The position numbers and the translations under genes were made by a program. Of a stretch of DNA of 64,000 nt, positions 10,703 to 19,662 are shown in pieces (position 1 is the first letter of the stretch; each line of letters opens with the position of its first letter). The DNA comes from Candidatus Aminicenantota bacterium (GTDB taxonomy: Bacteria > Acidobacteriota > Aminicenantia > Aminicenantales > Aminicenantaceae): NCBI GenBank assembly GCA_011773465.1, contig WVXO01000039.1, forward strand, positions 10,898 to 74,897, given 5' to 3'. The notes under the pieces were generated by a model, which was not told the DNA's origin, made no database searches, and was given only the letters and a program-made list of their open reading frames with translations.

Positions 10703-13445
10703 CTTAGGAGAAAGAAAACTAGCGCCATTTTTTCTCCTGTTTTTCTTTATTCTTTTCGTACCCAAGGAATCTTTTTCCCTGTCTCAAAAGCCCTCTCCTC
10801 TCATAGCCAAAGTATCTATCTGGATTGACGGCCAGCCTGACGGTGAAGATATAGCAGAATTGATTCCTGTTAAAGAAGGCGAGGAGTTCTCTTTAAAAAA
10901 GATCAGCAGCAGCATTAAACAGATTTACAGGACCGGGCTTTTCTCTGATGTTCAGGTTTTGAAGGAGGGAGAGCAGGAAATCCAGCTTACTTTTCTTCTG
11001 ACCAGGCGGTATTTTATTAGAAAGATTATTTTTAGGGGAAGACAAAAGGTCTCTCGTAAGGACCTAAAGGAAAGCTTGCTCTCTTTATCCGAGGGAAGTT
11101 TTTTCTCCGATGAGAAGGTGAGCAAGGCTGTTGGAGAATTAAAGGAAGCTCTGACCAAGAAAGGCTATTTTCAACCTGAGATTGAGGCGGTTGCAGAGAG
11201 AGATTTCAAAAGTCCCACGCTTAATGTGATTTTTGAGATTAACTCTGCCAAAACCTACATTATCAAGAAAATCGCTTTTTCAGGAGAAAAGATTATCCCT
11301 GAAGCTGAATTGAAGAAACAGATGAAAATTAAGGAAGGAGATGTTTACGTCCCCTCAGTTATCGATGAGGATCTTACGAGGCTTAAAGAATTTTATAGCT
11401 CGAAGGGCTATCAGAGGACAGAGATTGATATCGAAGAAGCAAGATTTGATGAAGGGAAGCAGGGTGCTTACCTTACTTTAAGAATTATCCCACATGAGAA
11501 AATAGAGATTGTTGTAGAAGGAGCTCAAGTTCCTTTGAGACTTCTGGAACCAATCTGGGAGCCAAGAATATTTGAAGAGTGGGGGCTGGCCGAAGGAGAG
11601 GCAAAAATTATAGGTTACCTGAGGAAAAAAGGTTACCTTTTTTGTTCTGTCAAATCGTCCATTGAAAAAGTGGATAATGAGATGCGCGTTATTTATAAAG
11701 TCAGCCCGGGCGAGAAATTCAAGATTAAGGATATTTCATTTGAAGGTCAGGAATATTTTACTCCTGAACAGCTAAAAAGAGAGCTTGCCTCAAATGCAAA
11801 TGCTCCTTTTTCGAGCTGGATAGATGGGGAAAAACTGTTTGAATTGCCCGCAGAGATAGAATTTCTGTATAAGACCAGAGGATTTCCTGATGCAAGAGTA
11901 AGTTTGAATTTTTTTCCGCAGGGAAAAGAGGTGAGAGCCTATTTTTTTATTGAGGAGGGGAGCCAGGAGAAAATTGAAAAGATATCTTTTGAAGGAACAA
12001 ACCTGTTTAACAAGGAGATCCTTCTTAAGCAAATAGGCAGTTTTGAAGGGGGTTTTTTCTACCAGCCCAAACTCCAGAAAGACATGGAGAGACTTGTTAA
12101 CTTTTACCTGAACCAGGGCGTTAGAGGAACTGAAATTCGGGCCAGGGTTGAACAAATCAGAGAGAATCTTTTCTCTGTTTTTTTCAGTCTTAAAGAAGGG
12201 AAAAAAGTCAAGATTGAGAGAATTTTGACTACGGGAAATGTTGTTACGAAAAGGCGCACTATTATCAGAGAGCTTAGAGTAAAAGAGGGAGAATATGCTC
12301 TCTACGAAAGAATACGAGAGTCGAAAAGAAGGCTTGAAAAGCTGGGTATTTTCACAGAAGTGAAAATGGATGAAATTCCTATCTCTACGGAGAAGGAAAA
12401 CTTGATCGTCAGAGTCAGGGAAGGCAAGAGAAATTATGCCGGGCTCGGTGTAGGATTGGAGACCAGGAGCGAGCGCCAGACTTTTGCTCTCTGGAATAAT
12501 CCGGTCAGGCTTAGAGGAACAGTTGAGTTTATCAAGAGTAATGTTTTAGGTTCAGCAGCTCAGCTCAGCCTCGTTGGGCAATTCAGTTTAAAAGAAAGAA
12601 GAGGGGTTTTTTCCTGGGATCAGCCTTACTTTTTTGGACTCCCGATTCAGACATATATGAACGCTTGGCTGGAGAGAGAAGAGCGGGAGAGCTTTACCTT
12701 CGACCGCCAAGGCGTGAGTCTGACGGCCATCAAGTCCATTTCAAAGAATCTCTTGTTCCTGATGACTATGAGGTGGGCCAGGACAAATTTTGTTACTCTG
12801 CAGATCGAAGAATCAGAAGTTGACCGCCAGCATCGTCCTTTTTCTGCAACTTCTGTCTCCGGTAGCTTCATCTGGGATAGAAGGGATGAACCTTTTAATA
12901 CAGAGAGAGGGTCTTTTTTAAGTTTTGTCGTGGAAAGGGCTTTTCCTTTTCTCAAGTCTGATTCAAATTATTTGAAAAGCTTCATCAAGTATAAGCAGTT
13001 TATCCCTGTTTTTTCCGGTGTTACTTTCAGCACCACAACCCGGCTTGGCCTGGGAGGAGGCAGAAAGCCCATTCCTATTCACGAGAGGTTTTTTGGAGGA
13101 GGCAGCAACTCTTTCCGTGGAGCGAGGTTCGACGAGCTGGGTCCAAAAGACCCTGTTTCGCTAAAGCCTGTCGGAGGAGAAGCTCTTTTTTTGTTAAACT
13201 TTGAACTGACATTTCCACTGATTTCCGCGATTAAAGATCTATCAGGAGCTATTTTTTACGATAAGGGAAATGTTTTCGAGGATACGAAGCATTTCAGCGT
13301 TGCTGCTCTTGAGGATGCTGTGGGGGTCGGAATTCGGTATCGTACTCCTTTGGGTCCCGTACGGTTGGAAGTAGGCTGGAATTTGGATGCAAAGAACGGA
13401 GAAACAAAGCCCTTAGTTTTTATAACGATCGGAAATGTCTTCTAA
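10677..13445 (+). CDS. BamA/TamA-family outer membrane protein with POTRA repeats
   Basis: Repeated POTRA-like GLFSDVQVLKE / KIEKISFEGTNLFNKEILLKQIG; C-terminal barrel FFGGGSNSFRGARFDELGP, VGVGIRYRTPLGPVRLEVGW. ATG at 10677 overlaps the tamB 3' end. Confidence 0.92.
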   Translation: MLKFIRDSSLGERKLAPFFLLFFFILFVPKESFSLSQKPSPLIAKVSIWIDGQPDGEDIAELIPVKEGEEFSLKKISSSIKQIYRTGLFSDVQVLKEGEQEIQLTFLLTRRYFIRKIIFRGRQKVSRKDLKESLLSLSEGSFFSDEKVSKAVGELKEALTKKGYFQPEIEAVAERDFKSPTLNVIFEINSAKTYIIKKIAFSGEKIIPEAELKKQMKIKEGDVYVPSVIDEDLTRLKEFYSSKGYQRTEIDIEEARFDEGKQGAYLTLRIIPHEKIEIVVEGAQVPLRLLEPIWEPRIFEEWGLAEGEAKIIGYLRKKGYLFCSVKSSIEKVDNEMRVIYKVSPGEKFKIKDISFEGQEYFTPEQLKRELASNANAPFSSWIDGEKLFELPAEIEFLYKTRGFPDARVSLNFFPQGKEVRAYFFIEEGSQEKIEKISFEGTNLFNKEILLKQIGSFEGGFFYQPKLQKDMERLVNFYLNQGVRGTEIRARVEQIRENLFSVFFSLKEGKKVKIERILTTGNVVTKRRTIIRELRVKEGEYALYERIRESKRRLEKLGIFTEVKMDEIPISTEKENLIVRVREGKRNYAGLGVGLETRSERQTFALWNNPVRLRGTVEFIKSNVLGSAAQLSLVGQFSLKERRGVFSWDQPYFFGLPIQTYMNAWLEREERESFTFDRQGVSLTAIKSISKNLLFLMTMRWARTNFVTLQIEESEVDRQHRPFSATSVSGSFIWDRRDEPFNTERGSFLSFVVERAFPFLKSDSNYLKSFIKYKQFIPVFSGVTFSTTTRLGLGGGRKPIPIHERFFGGGSNSFRGARFDELGPKDPVSLKPVGGEALFLLNFELTFPLISAIKDLSGAIFYDKGNVFEDTKHFSVAALEDAVGVGIRYRTPLGPVRLEVGWNLDAKNGETKPLVFITIGNVF

Positions 13446-14109
13446 AAATATGCTTAGAAGGAGAAGGTTGATTATTTTCCTCCGGACTTTTTTCTTTCAA
13501 TTGATTAAGTTTATTTTTTTACTTTTTGCAGTTTACTGTTTTTCAGAAACGATAGACCGCATAGTGGGCGTGGTCAACGAGCAGGTCATAACATTAACTG
13601 ATTTAAGGATTGTGGAGGCATTTGGCCTCTACGAGGAAGATTTCAAAGAAAAGTCTGGAGATCTTCGTCCATTGATACTGGAATGGCTGATTGATCAAAA
13701 ACTGGTTATTGCTTTGGCAGGCAAAGAAATCTTTGCAGAAAACGAGGAGTTGGACTCTTTCCAGGCAAGAATAATTGAGAAATTGGGTAATGATCAGGCC
13801 CGCATAAGGCTTGAAGAGTTTGGCCTGGATTGGCAGGATTTAAGAGGTTATATCCTCGAGAAAATAGTCTATCAAAAAATCATCTCTCGAAAATTTGGCC
13901 AGCGAAATATCGTAAGTTTAAAGGAAATCGAGGACTATTACCAACAGAACTATGTCCCTTCTCAAAGAGAGAAGGGATTGGAGGCTCAACCGATGGTGGA
14001 GGTTCTCGACGAGATTGAATCCCGTATCATCCAGGAAGAAATTAAAACTCAAATTAAAGATTGGATAAAAAACCTACGGAAAAAGGCGGATATACAGAAA
14101 TTATTGTAG
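13435..14109 (+). CDS. SurA N-terminal-domain-like periplasmic protein (no obvious PPIase domain)
   Basis: IDRIVGVVNEQVITLTDL SurA_N-like motif, membrane N-terminus, position after the BamA-like gene. Stop codon TAG lies in a GTAGGGG repeat. Confidence 0.65.
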   Translation: MSSKNMLRRRRLIIFLRTFFFQLIKFIFLLFAVYCFSETIDRIVGVVNEQVITLTDLRIVEAFGLYEEDFKEKSGDLRPLILEWLIDQKLVIALAGKEIFAENEELDSFQARIIEKLGNDQARIRLEEFGLDWQDLRGYILEKIVYQKIISRKFGQRNIVSLKEIEDYYQQNYVPSQREKGLEAQPMVEVLDEIESRIIQEEIKTQIKDWIKNLRKKADIQKLL

Positions 14110-14347
14110 GGGCTTGATTCATCAAAACCACCTTAAAGATATATATATGTATATATAATGATTTGCAATTTATGTAGGGGTTTGATTCATCAAACCCACG
14201 ATTGATTCTGATGTAGGGGCTTGATTCATAAGATCCGCACTTAGCGATTTGCAGATAGGATTGTAGGGGCTTGATTCATCAAGCCCACCTTAAAAATATA
14301 ATCAATGATTTATAGTTAATGCAGGGATTTGATTCATCAAACCCACC
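14106..14347 (+). repeat. REP-like cluster (14106, 14174, 14213, 14263, 14321)
   Basis: Five copies, some degenerate; first overlaps the stop codon of 13435..14109. Confidence 0.9.
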
Positions 14348-14411
14348 TTTTAAAATATATATAATGATGTTATATAATATCGCAAAATAAATCATCGATT
14401 AGTAAGGAGTT

Positions 14412-15347
14412 ATGATGAATCGTGTGGCCTTTTTGTTTCCTGGGCAGGGTTCTCAAGGAGTAGGCATGGGAAAGGATTTTTACGATTTTTCATCCCAGGC
14501 TCAGGAGATTTTTTTGAGGGCAGATGAAACTCTCGGCTTCAAAATATCGAAGCTTTGTTTTGAGGGGCCGGAGGAAGAGCTGAAACTGACCCAGAACACA
14601 CAGCCTGCTCTTCTCATCGTAAGCTTCGTTGCTTATGTCCTTTTGGGAAAGGAAGCTTGGATAGCAGCCGGGCATAGTCTGGGGGAATATTCGGCCCTTG
14701 TGGCAGCTGGTTCTTTGAAATTTGAGGATGCACTTCTCCTCGTTCATAAAAGAGGAATTTATATGCAGGAGGCTGTGCCTGAAGGAGAGGGAGCCATGGC
14801 CGCCGTACTTGGCTGTGGTTTTGAAGATGTTGAAAAGGCTTTGGCAAAGATAAAAAAGGGAGTCGTGGAGATTGCGAACTGGAACAGCCAGGAACAGATT
14901 GTAATATCCGGACATAAAAAAGCTGTTCATAAGGCTTTAGCTGTAATTAATCCTCCCGGCTCAGTCATGTTACCGGTGAGTGCTCCTTTTCATTGCAAGC
15001 TTATGAAGAGCGCTGAAGAGAAGCTCTCTTACGATTTGGATCATGCGGAGTTTAAGGATCTGAAGTTTCCGATAATTACAAACGTGGATGCGGAAGTGAT
15101 TCATAAGGGAGACCAAGCAAGAGACGCCTTGAAAAGGCAGGTTACGCGGCCTGTGCTCTGGTATAAATCAATGGAAATGTTGCTTGAGGAAAAGGCTGAT
15201 CCGTTTGTGGAATTGGGTTCAGGAAAAGTCTTATCAGGGCTGGCCAAGAGAATAAGCAGAAAAAGAGCATCTCCTCCTACAATTTTTAACGTAGAAGATC
15301 CAGTAACCCTGGAAAAAGTAATGGAGGCTATTTCAAGAGTGCTTTGA
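14412..15347 (+). CDS. fabD: Malonyl-CoA-acyl carrier protein transacylase
   Basis: VAFLFPGQGSQGVGMGKDFY, AAGHSLGEYSALVAAGSL. Confidence 0.95.
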   Translation: MMNRVAFLFPGQGSQGVGMGKDFYDFSSQAQEIFLRADETLGFKISKLCFEGPEEELKLTQNTQPALLIVSFVAYVLLGKEAWIAAGHSLGEYSALVAAGSLKFEDALLLVHKRGIYMQEAVPEGEGAMAAVLGCGFEDVEKALAKIKKGVVEIANWNSQEQIVISGHKKAVHKALAVINPPGSVMLPVSAPFHCKLMKSAEEKLSYDLDHAEFKDLKFPIITNVDAEVIHKGDQARDALKRQVTRPVLWYKSMEMLLEEKADPFVELGSGKVLSGLAKRISRKRASPPTIFNVEDPVTLEKVMEAISRVL

Positions 15348-15881
15348 CATTACACGGGGACCAAATCTTATATAGTATTCTGCGGCAGAAATAGTGGCAA
15401 TGGCTATAACCACCCAGAGGCCGATTTGAGAAATAAAGTTGAAGCGCCCCAGGTATTCCTCTCCTAGTATCAATAAGCATATTGTAACTGCTTCTGAAAT
15501 CATTTTGAATTTGCCAAGCCTCGAAGAAGCGATGTGGATTCCTTTGGAGGAGGCAATTGCCCTAAATCCTGTGACAGCTATTTCCCTTCCTAAGATTATG
15601 ACAACCATCCAGGCTGAGACAGCGCCCAATTCTACAAGGCAGATGAAGGCTGAGGCGATCAGCAGCTTATCTGCTATTGGATCTAAAATCTGTCCCAAGA
15701 TCGTTACCTGTTTTCTCTTTCTTGCCAAGAGCCCGTCAAGAGTGTCAGTTAGCGCGGCCAAAAGGAAAATTATCACAGCCACCAGTTCTTTCCCCTCAAA
15801 TTGAGTCAGGAGCACGACTACTAAAAGCGGGATGGCGAGTATTCTCAGCATGGTGAGGAGATTGGGTACATTCATTTTCAA
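15333..15881 (-). CDS. pgsA: CDP-diacylglycerol-glycerol-3-phosphate 3-phosphatidyltransferase
   Basis: CDP-alcohol phosphatidyltransferase motif LTDTLDGLLARKRKQVTILGQILDPIADKLL. Confidence 0.93.
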   Translation of the reverse strand: MKMNVPNLLTMLRILAIPLLVVVLLTQFEGKELVAVIIFLLAALTDTLDGLLARKRKQVTILGQILDPIADKLLIASAFICLVELGAVSAWMVVIILGREIAVTGFRAIASSKGIHIASSRLGKFKMISEAVTICLLILGEEYLGRFNFISQIGLWVVIAIATISAAEYYIRFGPRVMSKHS

Positions 15882-15916
15882 GCAGATATACTATAGCCTG
15901 TCCGCATTGTCAAATT

Positions 15917-16093
15917 GTAGGGATTTGATTCATCAAGCCCACGATTGATTCTTATCTTGGGTTATGATTTATCAAACCCGCCTTTAAAAATATAATCGAT
16001 GATTTGCAGTTAATGTAGGGGCTTGATTCATAAGATCCACACTTAGTGATTTGCAGATAGGATTGTAGGGGCTTGATTCATCAAGCCCACCTT
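15917..16093 (+). repeat. REP-like cluster (15917, 15956, 16015, 16065)
   Basis: Includes an 81-nt segment 16013-16093 that matches 14211-14291 with 2 differences. Confidence 0.9.
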
Positions 16094-16271
16094 TTAAAAT
16101 ATGTGCAATGATTTATAGTCAATGTCAGGATTTCATATAACCCGCATTTTGATTTTTAGAATGATATCGATTTCCCAAAACATTTTCTAATAACGGAAAT
16201 GGAGATGCTTACCCTGTCCCCTTTTTTCTTGAAAAATCGGATATGTCTGAGTATATTTGTGTCTAAGGGAT

Positions 16272-18911
16272 ATGGCCAAGAAGAATTCCTCCACACCGAT
16301 GATGGAACAGTATTTGCGGATCAAAAAGGATTATCAGGATGCTCTTTTATTTTTTCGTTTGGGTGATTTCTACGAGATGTTTTATGAGGACGCAAAGATT
16401 GCATCTCCGGTACTGGAAATTGCCTTAACTTCACGCCAGAAAGTCCCGATGTGTGGAGTCCCTTATCATGCGGCTGATTCATATTTAGGCAAGCTTCTCA
16501 GGCAAGGCTTTAAAGTAGCAATCTGCGAACAAGTAGAGGATGCAAAGCTGGCAAGGGGAGTGGTGAAGAGAGATGTGATTAAAGTTTTAACTCCGGGAAC
16601 TGCTGTTGAATTGGAGCCTGAGGGCGCTAAAGAAAGCAATTATATTGCCAGTTTGTTTCTAAAAGATAAGGGTTGGGGATTGGCTCTTATTGATTTGGCT
16701 TCTGGCCAGATGAGAGCCGCTCAAAGCGATTCTGAGGACAAGAGGGTGCTGCCTGATGAGCTCTTCAAGGTTTCGCCAACTGAAATTGTTTTCCCAGAGG
16801 GAGAGGAAAAGCATGTTATCGAGATTCTCTCCAGGAACAACATGATTTCTATCCTGAAAAGCCCTCTGGAAGATTGGACTTTTGATTATTCTCAGGCTAA
16901 AAATTTTTTGGAGGATCATTTCAGGGTCAAATCTTTGGCGGGTTTTGACCTTGCCGACAAGGACATGGCAGTCTCAGCGGCCGGTGCTCTTCTGTATTAT
17001 CTTAAGAAAGTAAGAAGGGATTCCCTCTCCCTTGTCTATAAAATCTCTTACGTACAATCAGGCACACAGATGATCCTTGATGCTACGGCCATAAAAAACT
17101 TGGAACTCGTGAGGAACTTGAGGGACGGAGGAAGGAAGGATTCCCTGCTTGATATTATCGACTTCACGGTGACTTCTATGGGCTCCAGACTTATCCGCAA
17201 CTGGCTCCTTCAGCCCCTCCTGAGCTGTGCGGATATAGAAAAAAGGCTGGAAGCTGTCTCGGAGTTTCTCAGCCGCACTATAGAGCGCAAAGAATTAAGG
17301 GAGAGCTTGAAAGGGATATTCGATTTAGAGCGCCTCAAAGGAAAAATTTCCTTGGCGGTTGCTCATGCTAGAGATTTGGTTTCATTGAAAAAATCACTTT
17401 TGCCTCTTCCTCAAATTCAAAAGATTATTAAGCCTTTTTCCTCAAAGGCGATAAAGAAGATCCATAAGTTTTGGGATGATGCTCAGGATCTTGTGGACTT
17501 GATTGAAAGGGCCATCCTGGAAGAGCCTGCTTTCTTGCTTACTGAAGGAAGGATAATCAAAGATGGCTTCAATTCAGAACTTGATGAGCTTAGAAAATTG
17601 AGCCGTTCCGGAAAAAGCTTTATCACTTCCCTTGAAAAGAAAGAAAGAGAAAAAACAGGAATCTCCTCTCTTAAGATCCGTTTTAACAAGGTCTTTGGCT
17701 ACTATATTGAAGTCACCAAGCCCAACTTGTCCCTGGTTCCCGCTGATTATATTCGAAAACAGACTCTTGTTAATTCTGAAAGGTTTAGCACCCCTGAACT
17801 TAAAGAATACGAAGAGAAAGTCTTAACAGCTGAGGAGCGGATAGCGGATTTAGAGTACAACCTTTTCCTCAAGATTAGGGAAAAGATTTCCAAAGAAACC
17901 ACGCGCCTCCAGAAGATTGCCTCTGATGTGTCTCGACTTGATGTCCTTTCTTCACTGGCCGAGTTAGCTTCCATACGTAACTATCGTCGTCCCAAGGTGA
18001 CCAAAGGAGAGAAGATAACCATTGTGGAAGGGCGGCATCCTGTTATCGAAGTCACTCAAGAAGATCCCTTTATACCTAATGATACATATCTGGATAGAGC
18101 AGAGAATCAAATTCTGATCGTCACCGGTCCAAACATGGGAGGGAAATCCACCTACCTGAGACAGGTCGCCCTGATCTGTATCTTGGCGCAGATGGGCTCG
18201 TTTGTGCCTGCCAAAGAAGCTGAGATAGGTACGGTAGACCGCATTTTTACCCGTATAGGAGCTATGGATTTCTTAAGCGTCGGTCAGTCTACTTTCATGG
18301 TGGAGATGCTCGAGACAGCGAGGATTTTAAACAATGCTACAGAGAAAAGCTTGATCCTGCTTGATGAGATTGGGAGGGGGACGAGCACTTTTGATGGTCT
18401 GAGCATTGCCTGGGCGGTGGCTGAATACCTCCATGAAAAGGAAGAAATTCGGGCCAAAACCTTGTTTGCCACCCACTATCATGAATTGACTGAGCTTGCC
18501 CTGACTTTAAACAGGATCAAAAATTACCATGTTTCTGTAAAAGAGTGGAAAGATGATATTATTTTCTTGAGGAAGATAGTCTCCGGTCCTTCAGACCAGA
18601 GTTATGGCATTCACGTGGCCAAGCTTGCCGGAATTCCCCGGTCTGTTGTGGATAGAGCCAAGGAAATCCTGTTTAATCTGGAGAAGCAGGAGCTCGATGA
18701 TTTAGGACTCCCGAGGCTCGCCTACCGGTCTTCGAAGAAACGGGATAAGGCCCAGCTTCTTTTATTCAAAGAAGATAGAAAACAGGAACTGCTAAAGGAT
18801 ATTGAAGATGAAATAGAGAAGTGCGATATTTCTGATCTTAAGCCTCTAGATGCCCTGAATTTTCTCAGCCAGCTAAAGGAAAAGATTAAAAGCATGAAAA
18901 ATAAGATGTAG
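16272..18911 (+). CDS. mutS: DNA mismatch repair protein MutS
   Basis: TPMMEQYLRIKKDYQDALLFFRLGDFYEMFYEDA, TGPNMGGKSTYLRQVALI, LLDEIGRGTSTFDGLSIAWAV. Likely ATG 16272; stop TAG lies in a repeat. Confidence 0.96.
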   Translation: MAKKNSSTPMMEQYLRIKKDYQDALLFFRLGDFYEMFYEDAKIASPVLEIALTSRQKVPMCGVPYHAADSYLGKLLRQGFKVAICEQVEDAKLARGVVKRDVIKVLTPGTAVELEPEGAKESNYIASLFLKDKGWGLALIDLASGQMRAAQSDSEDKRVLPDELFKVSPTEIVFPEGEEKHVIEILSRNNMISILKSPLEDWTFDYSQAKNFLEDHFRVKSLAGFDLADKDMAVSAAGALLYYLKKVRRDSLSLVYKISYVQSGTQMILDATAIKNLELVRNLRDGGRKDSLLDIIDFTVTSMGSRLIRNWLLQPLLSCADIEKRLEAVSEFLSRTIERKELRESLKGIFDLERLKGKISLAVAHARDLVSLKKSLLPLPQIQKIIKPFSSKAIKKIHKFWDDAQDLVDLIERAILEEPAFLLTEGRIIKDGFNSELDELRKLSRSGKSFITSLEKKEREKTGISSLKIRFNKVFGYYIEVTKPNLSLVPADYIRKQTLVNSERFSTPELKEYEEKVLTAEERIADLEYNLFLKIREKISKETTRLQKIASDVSRLDVLSSLAELASIRNYRRPKVTKGEKITIVEGRHPVIEVTQEDPFIPNDTYLDRAENQILIVTGPNMGGKSTYLRQVALICILAQMGSFVPAKEAEIGTVDRIFTRIGAMDFLSVGQSTFMVEMLETARILNNATEKSLILLDEIGRGTSTFDGLSIAWAVAEYLHEKEEIRAKTLFATHYHELTELALTLNRIKNYHVSVKEWKDDIIFLRKIVSGPSDQSYGIHVAKLAGIPRSVVDRAKEILFNLEKQELDDLGLPRLAYRSSKKRDKAQLLLFKEDRKQELLKDIEDEIEKCDISDLKPLDALNFLSQLKEKIKSMKNKM

Positions 18912-18982
18912 GTGTTTGATTCATCAAACCCACCTATTTATATGTAGGATTAAAATGTGTGTTTGATAAATCAAACACCTAC
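18908..18982. repeat. REP-like inverted pair 3' of mutS
   Basis: GTAGGTGTTTGATTCATCAAACCCACC (18908-18934, +) and GTGTGTTTGATAAATCAAACACCTAC (18957-18982, -). Confidence 0.88.
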
Positions 18983-19174
18983 ATAGGATAAATCAATCCT
19001 CTACGGATAAATTAGGCCTCTACAGAAAAATCTGATACCTTCAGAAATCGCCTAACGGAAAAAACTTACTCTCCGTAATAAAACAATGAAAAAAATCATA
19101 ACTCTATAACTGGCAGTGAGGCTGTGAAAAAATTGATTTTATCAGATTGAATCGTATGGAATTAAAGGGAGGGC

Positions 19175-19507
19175 TTAATAGATTTCTGAATCGTCCTCAA
19201 GTTCGCTGATTTCTTCTTTCACTTCATCTTCGAAAGCATCTTCGTATCCTTCGTCTTCTTCAAAGGGGGTTTCTCCTTCTTCTGCTTTTCGTTTCTCTAG
19301 AGCATTATCATATTCGTCTTTGTTTTCGTATCGTCTTAAAAAATTAGCGCCTGTATCGCTGTAGTATAGCTCTAGATAATCATCTTCAATCCTGCAAAAG
19401 ATAGATTTACAGGGCCCTGTTTGGAGGTTGCCTACTGTTTCCGTAATCGTTGCTGCTTTTTTTATGGCATCTAGAGTCAGCCAGCTTAAAAGTTCAATTT
19501 CTTCCAT
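19175..19507 (-). CDS. Hypothetical acidic protein
   Basis: 110-aa ORF with acidic C-terminus (EEDEGYEDAFEDEVKEEISELEDDSEIY); divergent from clpB. Confidence 0.55.
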   Translation of the reverse strand: MEEIELLSWLTLDAIKKAATITETVGNLQTGPCKSIFCRIEDDYLELYYSDTGANFLRRYENKDEYDNALEKRKAEEGETPFEEDEGYEDAFEDEVKEEISELEDDSEIY

Positions 19508-19617
19508 CGGTACTTATAAGAAAAAATATCAACTTTTAATAAATTGTCAAGAGGAAAAATAGAAAAAATTAAAAAAAATTTTGGTGTAATGCTTTCAGAG
19601 GGTAACTTCATTGGTCA

Positions 19618-19646
19618 TTGACATATAGAGATTTGAATATTTAAAT
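19618..19646 (+). promoter_or_regulatory. Candidate sigma70-type promoter of clpB
   Basis: TTGACA (19618-19623), 17-nt spacer, TTAAAT (19641-19646) upstream of the clpB start. Confidence 0.45.
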
Positions 19647-19662
19647 AGAGGGGGAGAGAAAA

